A DNA stretch of 64,000 nt from Euryarchaeota archaeon UBA182 (GTDB taxonomy: Archaea; Thermoplasmatota; Poseidoniia; Poseidoniales; Thalassarchaeaceae), in assembly GCA_002495675.1 (NCBI GenBank), contig DAGH01000021.1:16165-80164 (forward strand), given 5' to 3'. Both the position numbers and the translations under genes were made by a program. This document shows, one piece after another, positions 27,667 through 38,500 of this stretch (position 1 is its first letter; every line of letters begins with the position of its first letter). The notes under the pieces were generated by a model. It ran no database searches and was not told the origin of the DNA. It saw nothing but the letters and a program-made list of their open reading frames with translations.

Positions 27667-28419
27667 TTAATCCACCCCCTTCGTCCAGAGAATTGGGTCC
27701 AACCCTCGCTGTAAAACAGTACCGTTTGTGGTTCTGATTGGTATAGGAACTGTATGGTTTTTTTTCCAAGCGTTCGATGTAGTCGCCCAGGTCCAACGCA
27801 GTGAGACGTGCGGGAGATCCCCTCGAGTCAGCTGGTTCAATGCCTCTATCGTTGTAGGGTCAGATGGATAACCAGAGCCAAGATTAAACCCGAGATTATC
27901 GCTTAAGTCTGATATCACCCTATCTCTGTGTTGTTTGGCCACGATTGAGGCCGCACCTGTGACAACGCACTTGTCATCCATTCCCTTCCTGCTCTCAAAA
28001 TGTAAGTTCGGTCTTCTGGAATGCAATTTGTTGTACACCTTCATTGCGAATAATTTGGGATTATTACCAATCGGATCCAAGTTGACCTTTGCATTTGTGT
28101 CCGCCGAAGAGACACTTTTAATTGCCTCAATGAAAGCCTCTTCCTCAATCTCATTCAACGACTTGATAGACCTAGATATGTCTATGGATTCTGGGCTGAT
28201 CGGGATCACACAAACCTTCCAGTCACGTTCTTTCATCGTTTCGAAAATATCCTTCTCAATCATTTCTCTCTTGGTTTTTGATATTCTCTTTGAATCTCTC
28301 ACGCCCATTTTGATTAATCTTTGAACATCTTCCTTGGGTATAGCAAGCGAGGCAACGACCAACGGCCCGATAGCCGGCCCTCTCCCGGCCTCATCCACAC
28401 CTATCACATAAGAACTCAA
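27667..28419 (-). CDS. rnhB: Ribonuclease HII
   Basis: Cleaves the RNA strand of RNA-DNA hybrids and removes misincorporated ribonucleotides. The 250-residue protein starts GVDEAGRGPAIGPLV, giving the first two acidic active-site residues (D9, E10). Archaeal-type landmarks follow: VRDSKRISKTKREM, a third acidic site in VNLDPIGNN and the ASIVAKQHRDRVI motif with the last Asp. The start is TTG at 28419, overlapping the TGA of the upstream gene as TTGA, so translation is probably coupled. gltX follows after 3 nt. Confidence 0.95.
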   Translation of the reverse strand: MSSYVIGVDEAGRGPAIGPLVVASLAIPKEDVQRLIKMGVRDSKRISKTKREMIEKDIFETMKERDWKVCVIPISPESIDISRSIKSLNEIEEEAFIEAIKSVSSADTNAKVNLDPIGNNPKLFAMKVYNKLHSRRPNLHFESRKGMDDKCVVTGAASIVAKQHRDRVISDLSDNLGFNLGSGYPSDPTTIEALNQLTRGDLPHVSLRWTWATTSNAWKKNHTVPIPIRTTNGTVLQRGLDPILWTKGVD

Positions 28420-31016
28420 TCAATCAAATCCTTCAAAATGTCATTGAGATCTTCCCCTGACCGTTTTCTAACGGCTTTGTTATCGGGACCAAGTGAATTA
28501 GGCAATTCTTCAATATCATGAATTACGCTATCAAGCAATCCTGAATCAAGCGCCCTGTTCGACCGAGCAATCTCTTCGTTGTCGTGGGGTTTGATCTCAC
28601 TTTTTGATCTCTTGAAACCCTCCGCGAACTCCTCCGCAGATATCGTGTCTGGCTCCTCTGTAGTGGCGTTGGAAATCTTCCTTCTTTTCAGGGAAGAATT
28701 GAACATCCAAAGACCACAAACACAAATGGCCAAACTAACTATGATGAGAAGAACCTGAAACAAACCGAGATGCCCAACGCTGCCCTCATCAGACACCGAG
28801 TTTACTACATTGTTGAGTGTGCAGGCGCTTTCGACAGAGTTTCCTGGGTTGCTTAATGGCGTTGCTGTCACTGAGAGCCTTGTACTGTCCTGGGCGGCAC
28901 TGGACCATGCCTGAATTTCTAGGGTCCCTTGGTACCCAATTGGGTCAAACCTGAGGAAACGATCTTGTGTGTATTCCCCATTGATAAGAAAGCCATGATC
29001 AACGTCTTTGTTGATATCCACAACTGCCTCAATAGAATCTGCCCTTCTACCTGTGTTGATCACAAATACCGACATCGTGATTCTACCGTCGGATAATACG
29101 TCACATACTACGTCTCCTTTGGTTTCCAACCTTGCCTCCGATGAGATTGTGAAACTGATTTTCTCGATCCCGATGACCAAACCCTGCGTTCTCATACGAA
29201 TCTCAATATCTGGTGTGACACCTAGTTGCGCTTCGCCGTCCACTGCAAGAGGCAACGGGATTTTGGTGGATTCTCCGCCATCCAGTTCTATCTCACCGGG
29301 CAACTCAATTTCCAACCATTCAGGAATTCCACGATATTCGATACTGTAGACAGTTGAGCCAATGCCATCATTGGTCACAATCAGGTCCAAAACACAGTCT
29401 TCACTGGGTTCGATATCTTCACAATCCCCCTCGTCGACGGAAAAAGATCCGGATATTCTTGTCGATATGACGACGCTAGTGAATGAGATATCCTGATAGG
29501 GCAGTCCCACTGGACCAGCCCTTATTCCAAAATCAAGTGCCCCTGTCGAGTCACTAGGTGCGGAGATCTGCATTCGTATTCGACCTGTGCTCCATGGATC
29601 AACACCCGTCGCCATAGATTCATCGAGAAGAATTACGCCCCAACCATCGATCGAGATTAGGCTTCCAATTCGCTCAACTCCGTCATTGCTTGAAAATAGC
29701 TCTACGCCGATGTCATCGATGCTGTTACCCGTGTTTCTTACCTCGATATCCAATACCGAAATCGAATTCGGAGGCATCGACATAGAGCCTCCACCAGAGA
29801 TAATCTGGATCGATCTTTGACGTCCTGTTTCCAATCTGAAATCCCAATTGTCCCTGATTCCAAATTGGTCCATTACCGATGCCTCAAAATGATGTGTTGA
29901 ACCTGCGCTTGGAGACCCGGGAGCTGATTTAGGAGCATGAATTAGGAATTTGAGGGCAATTTCACGATCACTACCTATGGTAATCAATCTTGCACCAAGA
30001 GCCAAGGGGTCATCTTCCCACGACCAATTCCAGCCAGAAGAGTCAGTGAGATTCACGACCGCAACCCGATCTTCTTCTGCAAAATTCCTAACGAACAACG
30101 TGACACCAATCGAAGATCCGGGTTGAATTGTATATGTCCCACCTGCCAGATTCCTAAACCTCACCTTGGCCCTGTCATCTTCATAAGGTGTCATCAGGGA
30201 GCTTGGCAAATCGTTCACTGCCCTCCGAGCTACCTCGATAAGGTAAATTGAGGTATTCATATCAATGGAGTTAGGCCTAAGGTTGGGGGTACAGTCATCA
30301 TTGAATAGTGATACAACAACGGTACAAGCAATCAGGAAAGCTCCAACCTCAGATGCCTCCACTTCATTGGAATAAAGGCTTGAGAAGTTAGAACTTTGAT
30401 CAAGTGGATTGACCCCTAAAGCCAAGTCATCCATGTAAACGATGTTGAATGCTGCTCCAGCCGGAATCACATAGCGAATACCAGATGAAAGACCATCAAG
30501 CAATGAGATTGTCGAATTCACAATGAGCGAGTCCATGCTTGTGAAATCACCCATGGTTATCGGCCGATTAGAATCTCCGTTCTTGTGCGCCCATGGCATG
30601 AACAAAACAGGCTCGGCAGGCATGTCATCCGCAATTTCGGCAAGTTTTTCCAGTGTTGCAAGAATAGATCCATCCCCGCTAGAACCATCTTGGACAGCAA
30701 TATCAATGGATTTGGGTTGCAGAATTAAAAAATCCGACTGATCGTCTAATGCAACGGACCAAGGGGCCAGGCCTTCCTCGTAGAATCCCAGATGATCATC
30801 CAGACCAAGATTTTCTCCAGATATGGTCTGGGTAGATGAATTGGGGTATGATTCTTCTATGCCGATCTCCACCTTGCTCCCCACGCTGTCAATCATCCTG
30901 TCACCAACCAGGATTACATCCATGGTCGCACCGTCGGTAATACCTGCCACGGGTTGTGCCTCGTATGCAGGCACCATTGAAAACAGCAAAACAGCCATGA
31001 TCAATTGTGGCCTCAT
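28416..31016 (-). CDS. Surface protein with degenerate SGNH/DUF4886-like domain and C-terminal anchor
   Basis: An 866-residue exported protein. The signal peptide is at 1-20. The N-terminal domain (about 30-245) resembles SGNH-type DUF4886 hydrolases: MDVILVGDRM, VLFMPWAHKNGD, YVIPAGAAFNIVY and SEVGAFLIACTVV. The Ser of GxS is replaced (GDR), and the Asp-x-x-His block reads NEVEASEVG, so catalysis is unlikely. Ig-like CARDB/NEW3-type domains follow, typical of cell-surface proteins (SISVLDIEVRNTGNSIDD, CVLDLIVTNDGIGSTVYSI). A single span (LLIIVSLAICVCGLWMF) and a cytoplasmic tail of about 90 residues end the protein. It is co-directional with pheT (56 nt upstream) and overlaps the rnhB start. 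Confidence 0.72.
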   Translation of the reverse strand: MRPQLIMAVLLFSMVPAYEAQPVAGITDGATMDVILVGDRMIDSVGSKVEIGIEESYPNSSTQTISGENLGLDDHLGFYEEGLAPWSVALDDQSDFLILQPKSIDIAVQDGSSGDGSILATLEKLAEIADDMPAEPVLFMPWAHKNGDSNRPITMGDFTSMDSLIVNSTISLLDGLSSGIRYVIPAGAAFNIVYMDDLALGVNPLDQSSNFSSLYSNEVEASEVGAFLIACTVVVSLFNDDCTPNLRPNSIDMNTSIYLIEVARRAVNDLPSSLMTPYEDDRAKVRFRNLAGGTYTIQPGSSIGVTLFVRNFAEEDRVAVVNLTDSSGWNWSWEDDPLALGARLITIGSDREIALKFLIHAPKSAPGSPSAGSTHHFEASVMDQFGIRDNWDFRLETGRQRSIQIISGGGSMSMPPNSISVLDIEVRNTGNSIDDIGVELFSSNDGVERIGSLISIDGWGVILLDESMATGVDPWSTGRIRMQISAPSDSTGALDFGIRAGPVGLPYQDISFTSVVISTRISGSFSVDEGDCEDIEPSEDCVLDLIVTNDGIGSTVYSIEYRGIPEWLEIELPGEIELDGGESTKIPLPLAVDGEAQLGVTPDIEIRMRTQGLVIGIEKISFTISSEARLETKGDVVCDVLSDGRITMSVFVINTGRRADSIEAVVDINKDVDHGFLINGEYTQDRFLRFDPIGYQGTLEIQAWSSAAQDSTRLSVTATPLSNPGNSVESACTLNNVVNSVSDEGSVGHLGLFQVLLIIVSLAICVCGLWMFNSSLKRRKISNATTEEPDTISAEEFAEGFKRSKSEIKPHDNEEIARSNRALDSGLLDSVIHDIEELPNSLGPDNKAVRKRSGEDLNDILKDLID

Positions 31017-31072
31017 TGAATCAACCAGAGTGGAGGATTATTATGAGTATCACCCGTAGTGTTTTATGGTAA

Positions 31073-32869
31073 TCAACGGAACAGAGGATCTGGTAATGTA
31101 TCAAAGATTGCATTCACGTAAAATTCTCCTGCATGGATCGGCACTCTGAGACCAAATTTGAATGACACACTGGGATCTACTTCTCCAAAGGTTCCGATGT
31201 GAATATCTCCAATCATTACCTTTGCTACTCGTCCTGCTAACCATGGCCCCTCTTTTGGGGGCCCTTCAACCAATTTTACGTTGTTTTCATTGGCCCCTAA
31301 GTCCCTCAGTAGGGACATGCAAAACCCTTTGGCAGTACTGAATCCTCCATTGGCATCCGCACAAGCCCATGCAACTGAAGTTGAATTTTGGTGGTCGATC
31401 ACAGTAGCCCCCAGTTCGAAAATTCGATGTGGTAATTCATGATGCCTGTTGGCTGCCAGTATTTCCAATAAGGACGGTAGTAGGTTTTGCCTGAGAATTC
31501 CATGCTCCTTTGTGATTGGGTTTCGGATTCGTGTTACGGCACCTCTGGGGTGCGTCCTGACGTCTTGGAACTCCTTGATATCATTGGTTAGGGTCAGAGT
31601 TTGGACCTCATGAGCCCCCAAGGCCCTGATTGATTGCCTGATCCGTCTTTCTGTGTAGGAGTCGATCAAGGGTGATCCCGGTAGGTTTACCTGTGATTTT
31701 TTCTCAGGAAGTGAATTCAACCCCATGCCTATAATTAAATCCTCAACAATGTCGACTGGATGGAGCAAATCACTTCTCCATGCTGGCATTTGGACAAGAT
31801 ATGCAAGATCATCTGACTCGGTCCCATCCCACTTGGAACCCATGGCTTCTTGATCAACCCTGACCTTACCAACGATTTTGCCCCCCATCTTTGATATGGA
31901 TTCCTCTAGAGTGCTGGAATCAATCTCAAATCCGAGAATCATCTTGATCAGAGATTCAGGCACTTTGTATTCGACCGGATCGAAGTCAAGCCTCCATTGC
32001 GAACCATCCCATTGTCGCACGTCCACCGATTCTACAGTCCCTCCACGCTCATACAATGATAGGGCTACTAGCCTTATAGCCGCAAGGCATGCCCTCCTGT
32101 CCCAGCCTGTAACATCGATTAGGAAGTCGGAGCTTTCAGTTGTCACCATTGTGTCTGTGCCATTAATTATTGGAGGAAATGAAAGTACCTTATCGTTGCA
32201 GTCGCGGATTAATGGATAACCCAATTCTGGCTCAATTAGATGAGCGTATTCAACACCTTTGGGATGAAATTCTAGGATTTCAGTGAGTGCCATCTCCCTT
32301 TCTTCGCCCAGGGGAGTGAAAACTGAATCCCCTTCGTCGGCGGAGACTGAGAATGGACCCTGGACACCCCGCAAGTCATGTACCCCGATTGAAACAGATT
32401 TCCTTCTCCTTCCAAGTGTCGTGTGTAGTTTTTCCTGATGGTCCATCAATGATTGCACAAATAGATCCTTAGCCAGATCACTGTTGCCGGTGTAAACTCC
32501 TCTTACAATCGCAGCGAAAACGTGAGGCCTAACATATTCCATGGAAGGGTCAACCACCATTTGTTCCGGTCCATGATTAACATCAATTCCACAAGGGGCT
32601 TCGACATTCTCTAGAAATGATCTCGCTGCCCTTGCAAGGTTCTCATGTGATAGTAGGTCGGGCCTGTCCGGAAAGACCTCAATTTCAATCTCGGAATCAT
32701 TCGAATTCTCAATAACCACACCTATTTGAGATAGATCAGATATCCATCTCGAGGAATCATAAACATGCCCATTGAATTCATGAATATCGTTCAATTGAGT
32801 GTGTTGGAGTTTGATAGTGGGAATTTCAATCCCCCCTGGTCCATGTTGGTAGCGGCCGTTCCAAACCAA
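31073..32869 (-). CDS. pheT: Phenylalanyl-tRNA synthetase beta subunit, archaeal type
   Basis: Beta chain of the (alpha-beta)2 enzyme that charges tRNA-Phe. The length, 598 residues, is typical of the short archaeal/eukaryal form without an EMAP or FDX domain. Visible features are PTIKLQHTQL near the start, FPDRPDLLSHENLARA of the B3/4 region, the editing-domain stretch SIGVHDLRGV, a B5-like DIVEDLIIGMGLN, and the catalytic-like core QTLTLTNDIKEF, NPITKEHGILRQNLLPSLLE. The first ATG overlaps the preceding gene by 44 nt. The true start may lie slightly further in, because family members begin near PTIKL. pheS is not in the window. Confidence 0.94.
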   Translation of the reverse strand: MVWNGRYQHGPGGIEIPTIKLQHTQLNDIHEFNGHVYDSSRWISDLSQIGVVIENSNDSEIEIEVFPDRPDLLSHENLARAARSFLENVEAPCGIDVNHGPEQMVVDPSMEYVRPHVFAAIVRGVYTGNSDLAKDLFVQSLMDHQEKLHTTLGRRRKSVSIGVHDLRGVQGPFSVSADEGDSVFTPLGEEREMALTEILEFHPKGVEYAHLIEPELGYPLIRDCNDKVLSFPPIINGTDTMVTTESSDFLIDVTGWDRRACLAAIRLVALSLYERGGTVESVDVRQWDGSQWRLDFDPVEYKVPESLIKMILGFEIDSSTLEESISKMGGKIVGKVRVDQEAMGSKWDGTESDDLAYLVQMPAWRSDLLHPVDIVEDLIIGMGLNSLPEKKSQVNLPGSPLIDSYTERRIRQSIRALGAHEVQTLTLTNDIKEFQDVRTHPRGAVTRIRNPITKEHGILRQNLLPSLLEILAANRHHELPHRIFELGATVIDHQNSTSVAWACADANGGFSTAKGFCMSLLRDLGANENNVKLVEGPPKEGPWLAGRVAKVMIGDIHIGTFGEVDPSVSFKFGLRVPIHAGEFYVNAIFDTLPDPLFR

Positions 32870-34325
32870 CCAGTCTTAAGCCGGTCTGCATGGCGATATT
32901 GTGATCTAGGGCCCTGATGTTTGATCTGTTCGTCGAGCTTATTGAGCTTAGCCCCATTTCGCGAAGTATACCTCTTAGCCGGGAGTCAAAATCTAACTCG
33001 GAGCCTTCCAATTCTGGGGAAACCACTGCATCGATACCTGCTGATTTAGCAATGATCAACCTCTTTGGACTAGCCTTCCCATCAAGTCTAATCAGGACAA
33101 AACCCCCATTTTCAGAAATTCTATGCTTTTTATTTGCCATACCGATCCTTGGTAGGGCTACCGTTGGGCCTGCCGAATCGAGGGATATGGCGTCTACTAA
33201 TATTCCGTCCAACTCCAATTCCTTGGACCTTCTAGCCAATTCATCTACTCTGTCAACCCTGTCTGAGAGTATCACCAGAGATCCGGGGGCCATTCTGCTC
33301 CTTATTGAGACAATCACGGCCTCAACCTCAGCATCATTTAATGTCGGGAGACTATCAATGTCGAGAACAAAACCTAAGCAATTTAAGGAGCCCCTTCCTA
33401 ACTTTCCAATGTTATGGCTACCGATGATCAATAGATCCTCGGGTTTTGGATCCGTCAAAACTATGGACGCCCCGTTTTTTGTACTTGTTTCTTGTATTTC
33501 CATCCAAGGCCTGGGAAGTAAAATTTCTCGGCCTTCCTCGCGCCTGCTTTTTATTGTCACAGAAATATCGGGCGAAATGTGGGGATCATTCCTACCTGTC
33601 CCTGATGCAATGATACCGATTCCTGCAAAATTGTGTCCTCTTTCAAGAATTGGTAATTTGTCCTTTGGAGGATCCACTGCTTTTACGAGAACAGTTGCAC
33701 CTGAGGGTATCTCGATGCCAAGGGATAATGCTAGATCAAGGGCTTCTTGGGGAACATCCGTAATTTGACCGTACTTCATTTCGGAGTCGTCGAAATGATG
33801 GTGGTTCCCACACACAACAATAACCCCTCCCGTCATATGTGAGCCTAGTCCGAAATCTGCCGATCCCATCAAAATGATCGTTCCACCGACCATTGATGAG
33901 CCAAGGTTCGATCCAGCGTCCCCTCTTATCAGAAGAGTGCCTCCGGACATGTTTGACCCACCAAAATTACCCACTGAGCCATGAACGACTATCGAACCGC
34001 CGCTCATGTAAAATCCAGTGCGACTTCCTGCATCCTTCTCGATGACCAACCTTCCCGAGGACATCCATCCACCCGCAATCGATGAAACAGTTCCTTGAAT
34101 CGTTGCAGTCCCACCCCGATTCAATAATCCAGCACCTTCCCCCAATTCCCCTAAAAGCAGTGACCTAGAATTCTCAGGGAGCATACTGAGGGCCCCAATC
34201 TCGCCATTCTTGGGCTTTTCATCACCTTCTCTCCCCCACCCAATCCTAACCAGTAGGTCTCTTTCTATCGCCTGAGCCAGCATCTTGTCCAGATCGCGAT
34301 TTAATTTGATGCTCTTGTCTGACAC
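32826..34325 (-). CDS. GXGXG-domain protein fused to a degenerate glutamate-synthase-like domain
   Basis: About 499 residues. The first 200 or so form a right-handed beta-helix of the GltB C-terminal/FwdC type, with repeats GGTATIQGTV, GGSIVVHGSVG, GGTLLIRGDAG, GGTIILMGSA and GGVIVVCGNHH. The second half resembles the FMN-binding domain of glutamate synthase only weakly (SVTIKSRREEGREILLPRP, LDGILVDAIS, LIIAKSAGIDAVV, LRGILREMGLSSIS). It lacks the CHTGxCPxGIATQ cluster motif. The order is reversed relative to bacterial GltB. GTG 34325 is preferred: upstream ATGs (34475, 34442) lie inside the divergent GAPDH gene, and a TATA-like TAGTTTAC sits 29-36 nt before the GTG. A role in nitrogen or one-carbon metabolism is possible but unproven. 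Confidence 0.65.
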   Translation of the reverse strand: MSDKSIKLNRDLDKMLAQAIERDLLVRIGWGREGDEKPKNGEIGALSMLPENSRSLLLGELGEGAGLLNRGGTATIQGTVSSIAGGWMSSGRLVIEKDAGSRTGFYMSGGSIVVHGSVGNFGGSNMSGGTLLIRGDAGSNLGSSMVGGTIILMGSADFGLGSHMTGGVIVVCGNHHHFDDSEMKYGQITDVPQEALDLALSLGIEIPSGATVLVKAVDPPKDKLPILERGHNFAGIGIIASGTGRNDPHISPDISVTIKSRREEGREILLPRPWMEIQETSTKNGASIVLTDPKPEDLLIIGSHNIGKLGRGSLNCLGFVLDIDSLPTLNDAEVEAVIVSIRSRMAPGSLVILSDRVDRVDELARRSKELELDGILVDAISLDSAGPTVALPRIGMANKKHRISENGGFVLIRLDGKASPKRLIIAKSAGIDAVVSPELEGSELDFDSRLRGILREMGLSSISSTNRSNIRALDHNIAMQTGLRLVGLERPLPTWTRGD

Positions 34326-34437
34326 TTGGCTACCTCGGGCTTCCGTCGAAGTGTAAACTATTGAGCATGACGGGATACAATGCCAACTTCCCCCCGTATT
34401 TGCCAATCTTGATATCCTTCCGAAGTTAGGTTGCCTC

Positions 34438-35475
34438 ATGACTGGCGTGAGGGTGGCAATAAATGGGTTCGGCACAATTGGAAAACGTGTTGCAAAAGCC
34501 GTTCAGGCCCAGCCCGACATGATCGTATCAGGTGTCACAAAAACAGGCCCCAGCCATGGCTGTGCCTTAGCAAACAGATATGGTATTCCACTGTATTGCA
34601 CAGACGATAGTCCAGATCGAATTAGGTCATTTGATGGGAGCGAGTACTCTGTATCGGGCGGTTTGAGTGACTTATTGTCTGTGTCGGATGTTGTCATAGA
34701 TTGCGCGCCTGGAAAAGTGGGACAAAAGAACCATCATACATACCTAGAAGCAGGTATAAAACATATTTTCCAAGGAGGGGAAAAGCACGAATTGACTGGG
34801 ATTAGCTACACATCCTGCTCTAACCATTCTCAGAATCTAGGCGTGATGGGAACTAGAGTCGTTTCATGCAACACTACAGGTCTCGCTAGAACATTGGTCC
34901 CATTGAGGGAGGTAGTGGGTGAAATGAGGGTCGAATGTACCATGATAAGGAGAGCCGCTGACCCGGGGGACTCAAACAAAGGACCCGTCAATGCTATCAA
35001 ACCAGTCTTGAAGGTGCCGAGTCATCACGGACCGGACTTAATGACTGTCGCAGAAAAAATAGATATCACTAGCCTAGCCGTTGCCGTGCCTACCACCATC
35101 ATGCACGTCCATGCTATAGTAGCATACCTTCCGAGTGGCCATGGTTTGACCACAGCTGACGTATTATCCATCTGGGAGAACACACCGAGGGTTATCTCGA
35201 TGTCTGGATCATCAGATGGGATTCCCTCGACCGCAGAAGTGATGGAAATGGCGAGGGACATTGGGAGGCCTTGGGGCGATCTCCACGAAATTTTTGTGTG
35301 GTCTGATGGAGTTAGCCTTGACGGAAACGTCTTGAGATATTTCCAGGCCATCCACCAAGAAAGTGACGTTGTCCCTGAAAATGTAGACGCTGTTAGGGCG
35401 CTAATGGACATAGAGCAAGATTGGAGAGTATCCGTAGACATCACGGATCGCTCGATCAAAGAATCATTCTCCTGA
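34438..35475 (+). CDS. gap: Glyceraldehyde-3-phosphate dehydrogenase, archaeal type II
   Basis: Phosphorylating NAD(P)-dependent GAPDH of central carbon metabolism. The 345 residues match the archaeal class. The Rossmann motif VRVAINGFGTIGKRVA is at the N-terminus. The active-site region SYTSCSNHSQNLGVMG has the archaeal-type Cys, followed by VVSCNTTGLAR. IRRAADPGDSNKGPVNAI and TTIMHVHAIVAYL complete the conserved blocks. A TTGATATC sequence about 25 nt before the ATG is TATA-like, suggesting a leaderless transcript. It diverges from the GXGXG gene. Confidence 0.95.
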   Translation: MTGVRVAINGFGTIGKRVAKAVQAQPDMIVSGVTKTGPSHGCALANRYGIPLYCTDDSPDRIRSFDGSEYSVSGGLSDLLSVSDVVIDCAPGKVGQKNHHTYLEAGIKHIFQGGEKHELTGISYTSCSNHSQNLGVMGTRVVSCNTTGLARTLVPLREVVGEMRVECTMIRRAADPGDSNKGPVNAIKPVLKVPSHHGPDLMTVAEKIDITSLAVAVPTTIMHVHAIVAYLPSGHGLTTADVLSIWENTPRVISMSGSSDGIPSTAEVMEMARDIGRPWGDLHEIFVWSDGVSLDGNVLRYFQAIHQESDVVPENVDAVRALMDIEQDWRVSVDITDRSIKESFS

Positions 35476-35532
35476 GATCGCACGCCCATTGGTGGTGAAG
35501 GGTCAAAAGTCAGATTGACAGCGGATCGATCC

Positions 35533-38500
35533 ATGACTGGACACGGTGGGCGCAAAGCGATTTGCCTCGTCCTCCTAATTTTACTTCAAACCAGCATGTC
35601 AGCAGCATCTGAAAATCTCACCACAGACCATTTTGAACTTGAGCCCAATCGGCCCGATTATTCGATATTGAGCGGTCCTGGAATGTTTTCGGAAACAAAC
35701 ATCGATTTCACAAGTGGATTGATAAGAGGACCGTTTGGGCCCTTTGACCCACTTGAAGAACAGATCTGGAACCAAGACGAATTTTCTGACTGGTATGGCT
35801 ATGGGGGGTTGATTATTGCCCAATCCGAGACTTCCGACCTAAGGAACATGATAGAATCCATGGAATCACGGGGAGCAATCTTTCAGGAGTTCTACCCAGA
35901 CAACGCAGCAATATTCAGTGTGGATGCTGATCAATGGTTTAATCTGAGTTCGATTTCGGGTAAATCAGATGACGAGAGCATACGCTGGATGTCCCCTCTG
36001 CCTGCCTCTTTCAGAATAGAACCTGAGTTGGTAACCCAATCCATTGGTCTAGTGAGTGTAGAATTGCATCTAATTAGAGATCTGAGTAGCGTCGATATCG
36101 GCCAGCTTGAATTTATGATCAAGGATTACTCTGGAGGTATGGGATCCAATGTATGGTGCGACGATAGACTCTGCAGAGTCGAGGACATAAGTCCGATAAC
36201 GTTGACTAGACTACTCGAAGATAACAGAGTTCTGTACATTTCAAATGCGGCTGATCTAGAGTCGTTTGACTCAACATCCAGGTCAATAATTGGCCTATCC
36301 CCTACTGAAATAACTCCGCCCCTCGACTATGACGGCACTGGAGAGATAATCTCCATCACAGATACTGGTTTAGATGAAGATCACCAATCTCTGAGTGACA
36401 ATATCCGAGCCGTTTACAATCAATTTGGCCCTGACAACTCGGCAGCAGACTCAAACTCTGGCCACGGAACCCACATAACCGGGATAATAGTCGGTAACGG
36501 CACGTTAGACAATCAAACACTGGGCATTGCTCCAGCCGCTGAGGTAAATTTCTATCAAATCGAATACGACACATCCGGACTTCTCGCAAGATGGGGAACC
36601 CTCTACAGTATGTTTTCACATTCGCTGCAGAATCAAGCCAGGACACATAACAATGCTTGGGGGAGTGTCAATCAACCTGGACAATACACCGCAGACTCCC
36701 ATTCAGCAGACTCTTTCATTGTCGATCAGCCCTCTTACCTTGCTGTATTCTCTGGTGGTGACATCGGACATAACCAAGGCGCAACAACAACCCCGCCCGG
36801 AACCGCGAAGAACGTGTTGACAATAGGCGCTTCTACTACTGGATTGGGGGGCACAGACCCGCAAGGCTCCGGATGGTTAAACAACTCTGGGGGAACTCTC
36901 GACGGTCGCATAAAGCCAGACTTGGTCGCACCAGGGGTTGAGATTTGTTCAGCACGTGCAAGTGAAGCCACATCTGTGACAGGACAAGATTGTTCGACAG
37001 CAATTGACCAAGACGCCACACCACTGTACGTGACCGGCACAGGCTCAAGTATGGCAACCGCAGTTGCTAGCGGAGGAGCTTTGATTGTCAGGGAGTACCT
37101 TGGACAGGAATTAGGCCTCTCCGAACCTGACGCTTCACTAGTCAAAGCAATGTTGATAAACGGGGCAACTGATCTAGGGCAACCAGATATACCCAACCCA
37201 ACAGAAGGCTGGGGGGAATTGAACGTCAAACAGTCCATAGATCCACATGACGCATCAAAAAAATTGGACCTACTCATAGATGCTGGACGTGGCTTGGGGC
37301 CCGGGGACGCCCTTGTTCAGCAGATAGATGTCCAGGGGTCTAAACTTGACATTACTCTAGTCTGGACTGATCAGGAAGGTTCTGTTTCTGCCTCAGATTC
37401 GGCGCCCCAACTAATTAATAATCTAGACCTCCTGGTGACAAGTCCATCTGGCTTGGTATACGCTGGCAACTCATTTTCCCAAGGGTACAGTACGATATCT
37501 ACGTCCACTGATACTCTCAACAACGTTGAAAGAGTTCGCATCGGGGTACCAGAAGTAGGCATCTGGAAAGTCGAGGTCAGAAGCTCTGCTGGGGTATTCC
37601 AAGACGGTTATTCACTGGTCATCAGCGGGGATGCCCACTGGGTAGATCACAGTGATTTGACAACGTCGCCCGAATCATTGAGGATAACCAACGACGTAAT
37701 TTTCGAGGGTGAGCAACTACTGATCCAAATGAAATGGAGGAATGAGGGAAACACCGCCACGGGCAACTATGACGTCGAGATTTACGATGTGACAGAACAA
37801 GAGTCAATATCAACAATTACGATGCCACCTCTTGGATCTGGAGAGACGGAGACTTGGTCCGTACAACACGCATTTACAACAGTCGGCAGCCACATTCTGG
37901 AGCTGAGGCTGGATACCCTTTCGAATGTCGTAGAATCGAATGATGAACTCGTAGGGATCGACAATAACATTGCCCAACTAGAGGTCATGATCAGTAAGCA
38001 GGGATTAGTTATCATCCCGCTCGATGCTAATGGGGATGAGGTACCTCCAGAAGACCATATCAGCGCCTCCTCAAGGTTGTTTGAGGTGTTGAATACGACC
38101 ACAGCAACGTTTGGTTTCAAGGTAAGAAACATTGGGACATCAGAGGCAACAATTTCTGTGGTTTCAACTCCGGTCAAACAACTCATGGAAAATGGGGCTC
38201 TCAGCAACCCTTCAGACGAGTGGACTAGGGTTCTTTCAGACTCAGGACCAATAACCCTTGCAGCGAGTGGTCAAATGAATGACAATGCCTCATTTTCTAT
38301 TTCCATGATTGACGAAACCGCAGACCCCACATCTGATGAGGCTCCTGTGTATGCAGTTCCAGGAACTTTTGTCACCCGGGTTGTCGTCAGAGACATCCAA
38401 AACCCAACTATCTCAAATTCTAGAAGTTTCAGTGTTCTGGTACCCAGAGTCGAGGGAGTCCAAATTCTGGCAAGTGGCCTAGACGACTTCAGTGCATTAC

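Noticed and set aside
32917..33768. 283-codon plus-strand reading frame opposite the GXGXG gene
   Set aside because: It is a shadow of a well-supported minus-strand gene with recognisable beta-helix repeats; its composition is Ser/Pro-rich without domain features.
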